Assembly: GCA_965649825.1 (NCBI GenBank)
Contig: OZ287698.1
Span: 558,001 to 622,000 of the forward strand
Length of the DNA stretch: 64,000 nt
Reading direction: 5' to 3'
Source of the DNA: Penicillus capitatus
Lineage: Eukaryota > Chlorophyta
Shown here piece after piece: positions 1 to 11,551 of the stretch; the first letter of the stretch is position 1; every line of letters starts with the position of its first letter. The position numbers were made by a program, and so were the translations under genes. The notes under the pieces were generated by a model that was not told the origin of the DNA, did no database searches, and saw only the letters and a list, made by a program, of their open reading frames with translations.

Positions 1-693
1 CAGAGTCTAACATAACGCGGTTCCTGCTTAATCGAGATGCTTGTTTCATGATTGCTAGGTTTGGCTTATCAAAACTGCAAGGAAATAGAGGAACACTGAT
101 TGAAATATTGATCGTTTTCTATTAATTACACCGCTAACCCAGTGAGTCTTGCTCATTGTCTTTCTTCCTCATCTGCAAGACAATATGTGTTCTTTAGCGG
201 TAGTCCGTAATCGTCACGTCTTCAGGTTTCACACCAAAGTGTTTGATCCCTGTTCTTCAGAGATGCATGGTACAAAGAAAGAAAGTCTCCTCTCTTAACA
301 ATCAACCCGCTGAAAAAATCGGTATGCAAAATCGATGCCTCGCCCCCTCACATTCCGGTCGTTTGTTTCTAATTAGGTCGTCTGCATCAAGCATGACACC
401 TTACGGGCAAAGGAGAAAAAATCAACAGAATTCCGCGTCAAACTGTTCAAGCATTCTGGTTGGGAAGGACCTTATTGTTCAGAATCATTGATCCACTTGA
501 TCCTCGCCGCGCCGAATGCTTCTTGAAACTGTCAGAAAGTTTGTTTACTCTTTCTTGTGCTCCCCCTCCATGATCTCCCTTAAGTGTTTACAATCCCAGT
601 ATCACTGAACCTTGTCAATCCTTCTTCTGCAGCCCAGTCGGTTCCTCTTATCTTCCTTGCACGCCCACCCACCCCTGTTTCATTCCGGTCGTG
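1..693. other. 3' flank of channel copy 1, no gene seen
   Basis: Downstream (minus-strand sense) of the stop codon of the first channel gene. No coding exon is recognisable on either strand. It is homologous to 10811-11551, including a single copy of a motif that is duplicated in tandem there. ORFs in 584-1094 on the plus strand are antisense to the coiled-coil exon and not real. Confidence 0.6.
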
Positions 694-3600
694 TTATGGG
701 TTTGACGATCCTTCACCGCTCGCACTTCCTGATCCCGGGCCATCTTCCTTCCGACCTGCTGTATCTTCTTGTTTACCACCATCTGTTTCCATTGCTGAGA
801 TATTGGCATCGTCCGGCTTGTCGCCACCCTCTGCTGTCGGCGTTTGTCCCTTCGTCGTCTTGCTTTCCGTTTCGATCTTCTGAAACATTTTTTGCACCAG
901 ATGATACAGGTTATCATTCTGCTTCTTCAAATCCGCTTTCAGCTTCTCGTTTTCCTTTTTTATTTCCTTCTTTAGATGCTCGTTTTCCTTCTTCATTTCC
1001 TTTCTCAGATTGTCATCGTGCTTTCTCAATTCAATCTTCAAATTCTCATCTTGTTTTCTCGTTTCCTCTTTCAGAATCTCTTCAGTTTCCTTGATACATG
1101 ACCTACAGAGTACAACGTTAGTTGATCATAAAGAGGCATGCTGTTTTAAGTAAAGAAAACAGCTTCTACTTCATGAAACGTACTTGAACCGATCATCCAA
1201 CATGCGCACCTTTCCCGTCCACGAAGGTATATCGTGAACGGCGCCACCGTCTGCGTACTCCAGAACGCACAAGTACTCACCTGTGTCTTTCCTGTAGCCA
1301 GTGGCAGAGATGTATATCAAATGTCCTTGCGTTCTACAATGTCTTACTCAATCTCCTTTCGCTTCCTGCCTTCAAGCGATGCTTCACAGGCGTCAATGAA
1401 ACTCGCCCTCGCCATCAACATCTGAGACTCTTCCGAACTCTTTGTTTTGTCAAAAGTGTCTCCCATGATGGCGATGAGAAGATTCAACAGCAGGATGACA
1501 GCAACGATCATGTACAAGCCGAAGAATAGAGTGAAGAGGGGAGTGAAGAAACGATTCACGTCAGGAAACTGCAAATGAAAACGCTGATCAATGCCGACTG
1601 TCAAGAGGGGACTACCTCGGCTTCAAAATCCCCAAAAAGGGCATAGAAGAGGGTCAGCAAGCTATTGGGTAAAGAATCGTAGTCTCTAAGGACATCTTCA
1701 TGTCTTTCACTGTCGTCATTGATGCCCGGCACATCATCTGCAGGTGCATGTCGATGGAGGATGTGCAGTGCCAGTCCGAATCCGAAGACAACTGCAAACG
1801 ACAACACCAAGAAGGCGAAGCAGTCGACGATAACATTCCTGACCATCAACACCAGAGCACCAAAACTTTGAAATGGTTGCGCGAAATACCAGGCCTGTGA
1901 TGAACAGAAGATATCATTGAAAATCCGACATGGCTGGAATGACCTTCGTGGACATCAGTACGGCTTCCAATGCCAGTGTCGCTGAAAGTGCTTGATCCAA
2001 TACAGAACTGAGGCTTTCCTGGCTTCCGTTGGATGGCACTGTCTTTGAATCTGATACACGGCAGGCTGATATGTGCAAGGCTGGTATAAACAACAGCAAA
2101 AGCACGCATGAGGCAAGGTCTACCCAGTTCCAAATGGACTTGAAGAAGTAAGCCACTCCACTTATTTTGCTACCAAGATATTTATGCCCATCTTTTACGA
2201 ATGTTTTGAGTTGGCATAGTTCTTCGTACAACATATGCATTCCAAAGAGAACAATAAAAGCGAGAGAACAATGCTTAGCGCTATCTATGAAGGGATCATC
2301 TTCGCAAACTACTGAGGATCTGGCAACTAGAGTGGAATATGTAGTAAACAAAATGAGATATATCGCATAAAAACCGGCATACCGACGAAAACGCTGTTTC
2401 CAGAACGCTGACCATTTGTACTGAACGACGTTTTTGACGGCTTCACTGCAAAAGAGATTCACCGGAGCATTCTGCAGCAATAGTGGCCGAATAATTCCAT
2501 TCATTCCAATTCGAGCAGCATCTTCGATGCGCAGGATTTTCAAAGATGCCTGTACAGTTGCTTTGTCGTCTTCGCATTCTCTTTCCTTGGCGATCTGCTG
2601 ATTCCTTTCTTTCCATGTTTTCTCTATAACCTTTGGAGAGTCAATAAACGCCCAATCCAGAACTGTATTGGTTGTGCCCAAAAGTGAGTCTTTACTTCCA
2701 TTGGACGCCAATTTCAGAAAATCGTCGTGGATTCTGGGTTGGCAAGTTTCGGAAAACATAGGCTCCTGGGTTAGAATGGTCATCATTACCTCGGGATACT
2801 CCTTCCACAGCTGCTGGTAATACACTTTCATGATCCGCGATGCACTTCTAAACGGTGTCGTTGGAGAACATATCAACTCCACCGCCTCTTTCACTCGCTC
2901 CTTCGATTTCTCATCCAAGGCTTCTTTCAGTATATTGGATGACTCTTTTCTTCGCGGTCGATTACTCTTCGTCGGTGTGATGCTCAAACAGCGTCGCAGA
3001 AAGTCTTTGAGCTTTCTCTGAAAAGTGAAACAGTTAGTCCATTTCGAAACAGAAAGCATGAGAGATGTTCTCACGATGATATTGCGATCGGCAGGCTTGA
3101 TCGCTTCCTCTTTCACATCGTCGAAGCAAGGAACGTCTCCCACATCCAGCAGAACACCACTCTTCTCGGCATGAGCGATGCAACACTTCACTACATCTCT
3201 ATCTCCGTTCCCGAAGGCTTCACGGAAGAACGACTGTCCGGATCCGTAAGGCGTGTTGACAAAGGAAGGACCGTTTCTCACCGCTAATCTGCAGTACACT
3301 GTCCTACTTAAGCGGCTGCATATCGATGAATGTGCTCACCTCTGAAAGCACTTGTGGATGTCTTCACGATCTTTGGCGTCAAGCTTCTCGTACCTTGCCG
3401 TACTGTCTGCTGTGTCCCGAAACTCGAAGCATCGAATGCGTTGTTTTCCCAATGTAGGAAAGAAGCTGAGGTCCAGCTGCCCTCTGTCAAAGAAAATCTC
3501 GGAACCGTCGTCAGATATTCCACAGAACACAGTCGACATTTTCTCTGCGGGACTTCTACCATCTTGACGTTTTGACCTTGTTTCAGCCAGTAGATCGATA

Positions 3601-6600
3601 TTTCTTCCTTCTCCTAGAAATTTCGAGGTTCCGCGTAGCAGTGTTGAGAGGATCTGAAGAAGAGATTTATTACTTGAGTTTTGCGCCGGTTGAACGTCCA
3701 AGGTTCCTTCCTTGTTTCTTACTCTGCTGGTCGAACACATGAAATTGTATTCTACCGAGTAGGCATCATCAAGCAACATGTCCATTTTGTCCGTTAGACT
3801 GAATGGAATATAAATGCGATGGAAGACTCTTTTATCTGTACAGAATGCCGTTGCTCGAGAGTACAGAGATCAGGAAAAGGTTACCCGATTCGTTGAAGAT
3901 TCCAATCGTTATTCGGCTGTTGGGAATTTCGTGCATGTCAATGAAGCAGGTTGCTCTGCCGTCGCTTGACAGAGTGCAGTAGTCCGAAAGCATTTTGTAT
4001 GGTTGCTTTAGAAGATCTTCCACTTCTTTCTGGCGACTGGAGGGATGCACGACAATACTCTCTTGCATTCCTTGATCCCATGAGAGCAGGACGCAGAGAC
4101 CATCATCAGAGACGCGCTTCTGAGTACCTTCTAGTCCGCGGTTGAGTCTTCTCGCGAATTCCCACTTCGTAGTGGCGGTCACTAATCCCAACAAGTTTGT
4201 GAAATCCACCTTGTATTCTATCTCGGACGTTGTCTCGCTTCTTAAGTCAAGGATGATCACTTTCCTGATGTCGAGGATCGTCACCTTATTCCGATCTGCT
4301 GTCTGAGATATCCGAAGGCATCTGTCTATATTCTCCAGATTGTTTTCTCGCATTTTCCTTGTTCGAATGTCGATGAACACTGCCGTCGGCTTGTCAATCA
4401 GAGAAAAGGCAACCAGTCCTTGATCTGGTCCGTTGCCGTTGTCGTAGAGGAACAGTCGATTAGGGATGAATGATTCTGAAGCTGCCTCTGTTCCAGCGTC
4501 TTTGAATGCCAGATCTAGATAATCTCCGGCTGCCCCTTCTTCAAGGCAAACGATTCTTGAGGATCTGATTGGCTGGGAAGGCGTCTCTCTGTCGGGAACA
4601 ATAAAGGCAAGCCGCTTTCCGTCAGCAGACTGAGTGGCATCGGATATGTCACTGTTATTGTTAATAATTCTGGTGACTTTAGTAATCCATTCAGGAAACT
4701 CGTTGTCGTGTTCTCGGTCTTCCAGGGCACTTGCGAGTGACTGACTAGGAAGACAAGCATATGCCTTGAGGAATGTCTGATCACATTCCTCGGCACACGG
4801 CCTATCACTGAGAAACTCTGGAGTGCAAACGACGATGCCGCGGTTGCCCATAATCATGAAGTGATCTCCATTTGGATCAAACATCGCCTCAGTCGGCATC
4901 TCATGCGAAGCCGACTGCAAGCATTTTGGAGAATTAGAACTCCAGACTGTTGCCCCAGATCTGACAGCGGCAATGGAGCACGACTGAAACTTCTGCGAGA
5001 ATGTACCGAGCCACTGTTTGTTCTTGGAGATACAAAACTTTGGATGCGCAGCTTCCATGATGCGATGCCGGTGCTTGCAAGATTCAATATCTAGATCTAA
5101 CTGCGAAACCTCCGCGATTTCATCGACTGGTCTGTTATGTGTCTTCGAAGCTGCCTCGTTCGGTGTTGACTGTCTTTTCGCTGAAATCAACAACTCGTTG
5201 TTCTCGGAGTCGTTCACGACATCCCATATCAACATTCTCCGGTTTCCTTTCACGTCCATTTCTGCAATGAGCACTTCGATGCTTTCGCCCGTCTCGGAAA
5301 GAGGCTCTAACATTCGTGCTTCATAACGAGATTCTCCAGCGGGAAACTTCTTTTCCCAACGCGGCTTTGCTTGACGGCTTCTATGATGATGACGACTCAG
5401 ATCTTCTGTTTTGTACACGGAAAGCGTCGGTTCTTCGGAATCTGTGCGCCACAGAAGCAAATACTGACCCTGTAATCCCCAGACGGCACAGGTGCCTTTC
5501 AAGGTTATCGAGTCCTTCTTCTGCGTCTTAGCGTCGAAATCCAACCTTGGCCACACCTAAGCGGAACGTCTACACACATGCCTGCGGCTACTTTGCATAC
5601 CTCTGTCTTCGACACGGAGCACACGAGGACACTCTCACCATTCTCGGCAAGAAGGGGGAGCCCCTTTTGATGATGCTCATCATCTTTATCGAGCCGAATG
5701 ATGATAGTGGTACTGTCTCCCTGCTTGAAGACCTCCATGGCGTTGATTTCGTAATCTCGTTCAGAATAAGTACTCGTGGAATGGGTGAGCAGCAAGATCT
5801 GTCCGTTCTTTGAAAACTGATGCTTGCGAACTGTACTCATCGGAAGCTCCGTCTCAATGGTGCTTTGAAATTTGTCCTTCATTTCAGTTGATAAAAGCAA
5901 GCGCATGCATTCCGTCGCGGACGCGTCCTCTCTGCTTGACTGGCTCTCATCACTAGACCACGACAGCTTCATACGTCTGTAGTGTCCTTTAGTGTCGATT
6001 GCAATAAGTCTATCATTCTCATTGTGTTCGAAGCTTAAGCAATCGACGGGGTGTTCGAATGCCTTGCTTCTTTCATCGATAAGCTTAAAGTCTGCAGTTC
6101 TCCATAGCCTAATGTTGTGACATTTAACAGAATCGTGATTAAGGATGAGAGACGCACCTTATACCACCACTATCGTCTCCTGTCGCGAAGCACGTCCCGT
6201 CTGCCGAAAACGCGTGACAGGTGAAGAGTATATCGTCATTCGATGGTTCCAGCACTCGATAGGGGATTCCGTTCAGAGGCTTATAGTCGACGAGCGAAAA
6301 ACGTGGCAGGCCTAGAAAAGAAAACACAGTGACTTTTAGACAGTCTCGCGTGACAGCACAGAAGTTGCCGAAGAAATGGTCCCGCCGCTACGGAGCCATT
6401 TGTACGAAACGTTTAGCAGAGAATTGGCAAAGAGGATGGACGAGCTGGACGTCGAAGCAAGAACGGAACGGAGAACCTTCAACTTAAGACGTCAGACTGA
6501 TTAACTTACGTTTGAGTGAAGTCGCTGTCGTGGACTCGTTTCGGATTTTGCGAGTCCGTGAGGATGCCTCCACATGCCTGCAGTCCTCCAGCAGAGGTTG

Positions 6601-6624
6601 ACGTAGTTCGTGTTCGCTTCCCAT
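694..6624 (-). CDS. WD40-propeller / TRPV-like ion channel fusion, copy 1
   Basis: Eleven exons: 6624-6510, 6311-6158, 6108-5601, 5556-3885, 3835-3340, 3288-3075, 3017-1944, 1894-1616, 1568-1348, 1291-1184, 1102-694 (1749 aa). Residues ~40-800 form a degenerate WD40-like propeller (motifs such as ATGDDSGGIRLW and CAVWG). A helical linker follows, then six membrane helices from about residue 1260: S1 in FYAIYLILFTTYS, S5 in FLVLSFAVVFGFGLALHI, a re-entrant pore helix/filter TLFYALFGDFE and S6 ending LLLNLLIAIMGDTFD, the typical TRPV/TRPA ending. The C-terminus (~1615-1700) is a charged coiled coil. Role inferred: a cation channel at a membrane, gated or scaffolded through its propeller. Start chosen at the Met before GSEHEL; a Met at 6648 is also in frame. 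A 198-bp first intron is far longer than the rest. Confidence 0.85.
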
Positions 6625-6649
6625 TCTGCGTCCCGTGAAAGTTCGCATT

Positions 6650-9600
6650 TGCTGTCGAATTCGGTGGCACTGAAGGCCGATAACGTTCGTGCGACGTTCG
6701 CAACGAACGTAGGCAAGAAAGAAATCTAACGCACTAACTAAACGCAAGACATGGTATCGATTTAAATACTAATAAGCACACGTGGCGACCACGTACTCGA
6801 CGGACAGGCAGATTCCTCAGAGGAAGACGTCAGCTTCTATGCTGAAGATCTCGACCGCTCTCTGCCCTTCAAAGAGACAAGCAGCAAAGTCAGGTTCTTT
6901 GACAAGCATTCGGCGATAGTCGTCGGACGACCCGTGAATCGTAACTCCGCAGAACGATGCCAACGCTATCCTTAACTGTGGCTGTCTGCGTTATGCGATG
7001 CACTGTCGCTTCTTCTATTCTCCGTATGCGCCTCTTGCTTGCTCAAAAGGCCTAGCACACCGAATACCCATTAATATGGGATTAGTCCTCGTTCCATCTC
7101 GTAGCAGAAACGTATTTCAAACGTTCTACTCTGTATCAGACGATCAGTTCAGCAACACTTGGTTTCATGTGCGACATGGATTCCTCATATAGCGCCAAAC
7201 GACATCCGAGTTTTCAACAAGAACTGCTTTGAAGTACGCTGCACAGTGCGAAACAGAGGATCAGGATCTGGACTACGTGTTTTCTGACGCTTTTTTATCT
7301 GCAATGTCTGCGCAAAGTTACTGCTGTGTCTAGTGTGGAGATGCTCTTGTCAAGAAAAGATAAGAAATGCAGTATATAAAATTTTACAGTCAGGAAGAAT
7401 GTCACAGTGCTGTGTGGATGTCGTCCATCGATGATGAACGTTGAGTCCAAGGAGACAAGGATTGTTTAATACATAATTACACAATTCGCCCACTCGTGCA
7501 GTTTACCGTCTCTCTCTCTCTGAACAGAGCAGAAACACAGAGATCCTGAGCTAACCATTGGCATCTTAGACGGATTCAGAGATGAAGAGACTCGACGCCA
7601 CAGAGCGCAGAAGAACCCTGTGTTCATCTCTCCCTTATGTCTTCAACGCAAACGAGATGAGGTCGAAGCGATAGAGATCGATGTCGATATCACAGCCTCG
7701 ACCGCCTCAGTAAAGGGGATCATCGTACACCTTCTGAGTCGTACTATCCAGCAATCGGCGAGATGCGTTACGAAGGAGCTTCATTAAGAAATGTCATTCG
7801 AAGCTTTGGAGATGCAACGTCCTTTGTTCTTTGTCCGGAAGATCCAGGCATTGTTCATAATGCCAGTGACTTTAAATAGCGACCACTGTCAGAATGTCGA
7901 ACTCAAGTCCAAAGCGGCGGCGGCACGATGACACAATGGACATCTAATCACAGTACAGTAGTAGTAGATAACAGATGCACAGATTTACTCGCGCAATGTT
8001 CTTTGTTTCACTGATTTGTCGTGAGAACACGAGAAAAGGTCTGGAATTTTGCGTTAATGGCATGCCCGTTCTCTTGTCGAGTAAGTGGGCGATATATCCG
8101 AGGTTAAAAACATGGCAGCTGCAAAAAGGATCCTAAAAAGCTGTAGAGGACAGAAGATGCACACGACACACTTACTGCTCATGCGGTCATTAAAGCGATG
8201 GAAGGGAACACTGCATACCAGAAAAAACGTTCTTCTTGTGACATCTTTGAGATGGTACAAGAACACATGGAGTCACGTAAATTATGTCTCTGTTCAATGT
8301 GTTTTGTTACGATGGGTTGGTGTTTGAAACCCCTGTCGCCACCAGATCCATTCCTGCAACTCGCGGCCATCGAGGTCCTGTCCGTATTATTCTGTCAGGC
8401 CATTCATTCTCTAATACGGGCGACGGCCCTCGTAGGCGATTCGACTGGGACCTATTGTATGTGTTATCGAGTGCGACTGCGTTCCACAGGACACTCACTG
8501 TGTTGCTGTGCTGATAGATTACAGAGGATCTGTCTTCGTCACCAAAGCGGAGTCGTCTTCTTCTTTCTCGAGTCAATTTGCACAAGAGGCCTGTAGATTT
8601 GAAGGTGCTTTAGCAACCGCAGCTTAAGGAAGGTTCGAAGCGGCCAGTGTCTCGCAGACAAGCTCTAGTTATACTGTTTACAGCGTATCTTGGATACAAC
8701 AAAGGGGAACATGGTTTATGCAGCATTGGCAATAGCTCCCATACCGCGAACAACAGTTGAAGCACAAATGGCACAGATTTCTCTATGCTCATCTTCGTAG
8801 AAGGCTTGGCAAAGTGCCGTCACGTCATCCAACGAAACCAGTTTCTGCGACAAGCTCGAAAAAACATACAAAAAAGCGATCGCCATCGTTTACTGTCAGA
8901 TCATCCACGAAAGCGACGAGTCCTTTTTTTGAGAATTCGACGAGAGGAGATTGCATTCACTGCACCAAATGACGCTTCTGGGTTTTTAATCTCAAGCTCA
9001 AGTTAAACAATCTTGTCAAGGATCTCGTCAACAGGAAGAACACGATTTTGTTGCGTCGGCAACTATGACGGCAAATCTTCTGATGATGGGACGGTGGTCG
9101 TTTAATGACAAAACCAATGTCTTTACATGGTTCTACACGTTACTCGGTGGATGATTGCAAGATTCATTCGGTTGTGTATTCAGCGACAACCTTTTCACAT
9201 AGTCGCCAGACGCTCGCGTATAAACAGTCACGTATTTCAATCAGTGTCGAATCTAGACCTTCTTATGTCGAGATAAGTATATCTCACACTTCTGCCATGC
9301 CTTTATTCGTAAATCTGCGAGAATGAACAATCCAAGGACGGATGGGACTCGCCAGATGCACGTCTTGCGAAATGCTGTTCATAAACTTATTTGGGACAAC
9401 AATTATCAGAGAATCAAGAAGACTTACAACATGTCTCCTTTACTCTGTTGAATCAGTACAAGTTCAGAATGACATCATCGCGCAAACTTAAGAATTGGAT
9501 GTGCGTTGTTTTTTCTTCGCACCTTCCAGATTTGCAGGAACATCAAATGAATCTTCCAAGGAAAGAAGCATTCTTATGATGCATCTGGACTCTACAATAT

Positions 9601-11551
9601 CTCAGTGGCCGATAAACGTCCAACGTGCCGAAGACAGCCTGGAAGAAACAAACGTTCTCATGAGGAATCCGTTTCGAGTGTGTCTTCCAAAGAAGAGACA
9701 CCGACGAAGGGATCGATCGACCCACATCGGGATCCGCCTGCAAACAAACCTTGTCCAGAAAGGACATCCGGTTGATAAGACCCTTTCATCTCACGGAGAT
9801 TAGAAGCTTGGGGGACTTTCAGTTTCGGGCATCGATGTGTTTAACGATGTAAAGCGCCTCAACTTCAAAGACATCCCCTGTCCAGGGACTGATTCTCCGC
9901 GTCTGGTCTAGTACTGTGGGGGTCTTTGAATGCAACCAGCCTATGGTTGACGCCTTGGTGCCAATGTGCTCTGCGGAAGGCCGAGAGCTCGAAACAGAGA
10001 AGGGAATGCGGATTACTTCCTGCCTCGTGATGAAGAGAATCAGGCGAATCGGTAGCAGATCTGCTGAGATTCATCAGAGCATCGACAGATTAGTCGTTCT
10101 CCGACAGAGAATCTGACTGTCCGAATCGCTTTCGAAAAGACCGAGTAAGCGAGGATCACAAGTTCTGCGGCATTAAGCAGAACGAAGTCTACGGACGGTT
10201 AAGAAACGTCAATGCAGAGATGTTGTCTGCACTTTTTCGTCTAAACGCTAGTTATCAACGCTTGCGTATGAACGGGAGAGACGGCCTGGTAAGTATTAAG
10301 ATATGGATACATATGTGCAGGCAAAAAGAAAAAGCCAGGCGGATACAAAACGACCTTGAATGTGCTCTACGAACAATTGTTGGAGGGAGAGAAGCGATAT
10401 AGCCATTCTCCCACACAGTCTGTAAATTTAACGCATTTCGTCACGATCGAAAGACATAGAGATTCGCGTTCACGATCAGAGGAACAGCGAAGAGACGAGA
10501 TAGAATGTGTCTCCGAAGCCAACAGTCCGTAGTGATAAGCAGTCCCATGTGTCGACAGCTCTCTGGGTCAGCAATGCAAACGGAAGTTGACGATGACCCA
10601 TACTGGCAGAAATGCCCGACCGTGTTCCGAAGGCTGACGGGACGTCAGTGCGGAAGGTAATCGTAGAAATCGCGAGCTCGACGCTTTGGGAGACATGACG
10701 GCCTGCATGACACAGGGCTTCTCTTTAAGGTCGGAGACATGTTACTAAGCTCTCTAATGCGCAACGCGTGATCGATGACTAGATCTTATTCAAAGATTCA
10801 ATTAGCCGATATCAGGCAGAGTTAAACATAACGTTGGTTCTGCTTAATCGAGATGTTGTCTCCTTGAGGAAATTGTTGTCACCGGCCAGAAAAGTGCATG
10901 GAAACAGAGAAGCTCAAATCAAATGCATTCATTCCCAATAGCTGCACAACTAGAGTCATTGAACTTGTTTGTGTAATCTTCTCTTCTAATTTGCCAGAGC
11001 AATCTGTCCTCTACCATATTACTCAAGAATTATCATGTCTTCAGATTCCACAACAAAGTGTTTCCCATTCTTCAGAAATGCATCGCAGAAAAAGATATCA
11101 TCCTTGTCTCTTAAAAATCAACCCGTTGCACAAATCGGTGACCGAAAAGGGTCCCCACACTTAGGGTTTTTTTTTGTTTTTCTGGTCAGTCGTCTGCATT
11201 CCGCCCGATGCCTTACAGAGAGAAAAAGAAAAAGATAAGAATCGACGTCGAACGGTTCGAGCATGTTGACGAGAAGGATCTTATGTTCAGAATCGCTGAT
11301 CACTTGATCCTCGCTCGACCGAATGCTGCTTGGAAGTTGCTAGAGAGCTTCTTTACTGTTTCTAGAATCGACCGAATGCTGCTTGGAAGTTGCTAGAGAG
11401 CTTCTTTACTGTTTCTTGAAGCTCCGCCTCGATGGTCTCGCCCTTTACTGTTTGCAACACCAGTTTCACCAGATCTTGTAATCTGTCGGCCGCATCCCGA
11501 TCGGTCCCTCTGATTTCCCTTGCATACCATCCGCCTTTCTTGCGGTTTGTG
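6650..11551. other. Spacer between the two channel genes
   Basis: About 4.9 kb without a recognisable gene on either strand. Only short ORFs occur (longest about 130 codons, 8198-8596) and none shows a known domain, good splice structure or homology visible by eye. The left part (to about 7300) matches the sequence upstream of copy 2, and the right part (from about 10811) matches 1-693, so these are flanks of the duplicated unit. The middle, about 7300-10810, is unexplained. Confidence 0.5.
11316..11416. repeat. 53-bp tandem duplication in the 3' flank of copy 2
   Basis: Two nearly perfect direct copies of a ~48-bp sequence beginning cgaccgaatgctgcttgg, at 11316-11363 and 11369-11416, period 53 bp. 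The homologous flank of copy 1 (about 510-560) has a single, diverged copy, so the tandem duplication arose after the segmental duplication. Confidence 0.85.

Larger units (their letters stand above)
1..7300. repeat. Tandem segmental duplication, unit 1 (channel copy 1 and flanks)
   Basis: The first bases of the window match the sequence beginning near 10811 (shared landmark words include taacataacg and ctgcttaatcgagatg), the gene at 694-6624 matches the gene at 11552-17447 exon by exon, and similarity continues past the 5' end of the gene to about 7300 (for example gatctggact at about 7266 and at about 18105). The unit length is roughly 10.8 kb. Because the match starts at the very first base, the array may continue to the left of the window. 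Boundaries are approximate because no alignment was run. Confidence 0.8.

Noticed and set aside
584-1094. Plus-strand ORFs of 99 and 160 codons
   Set aside because: They are antisense to the coiled-coil exon of channel copy 1 and owe their openness to its biased codons. The same shadow appears at 11520-11897.
8198-8596. 132-codon plus-strand ORF in the spacer
   Set aside because: Cys-rich but without family, splice signals or a counterpart in the other duplicated unit.
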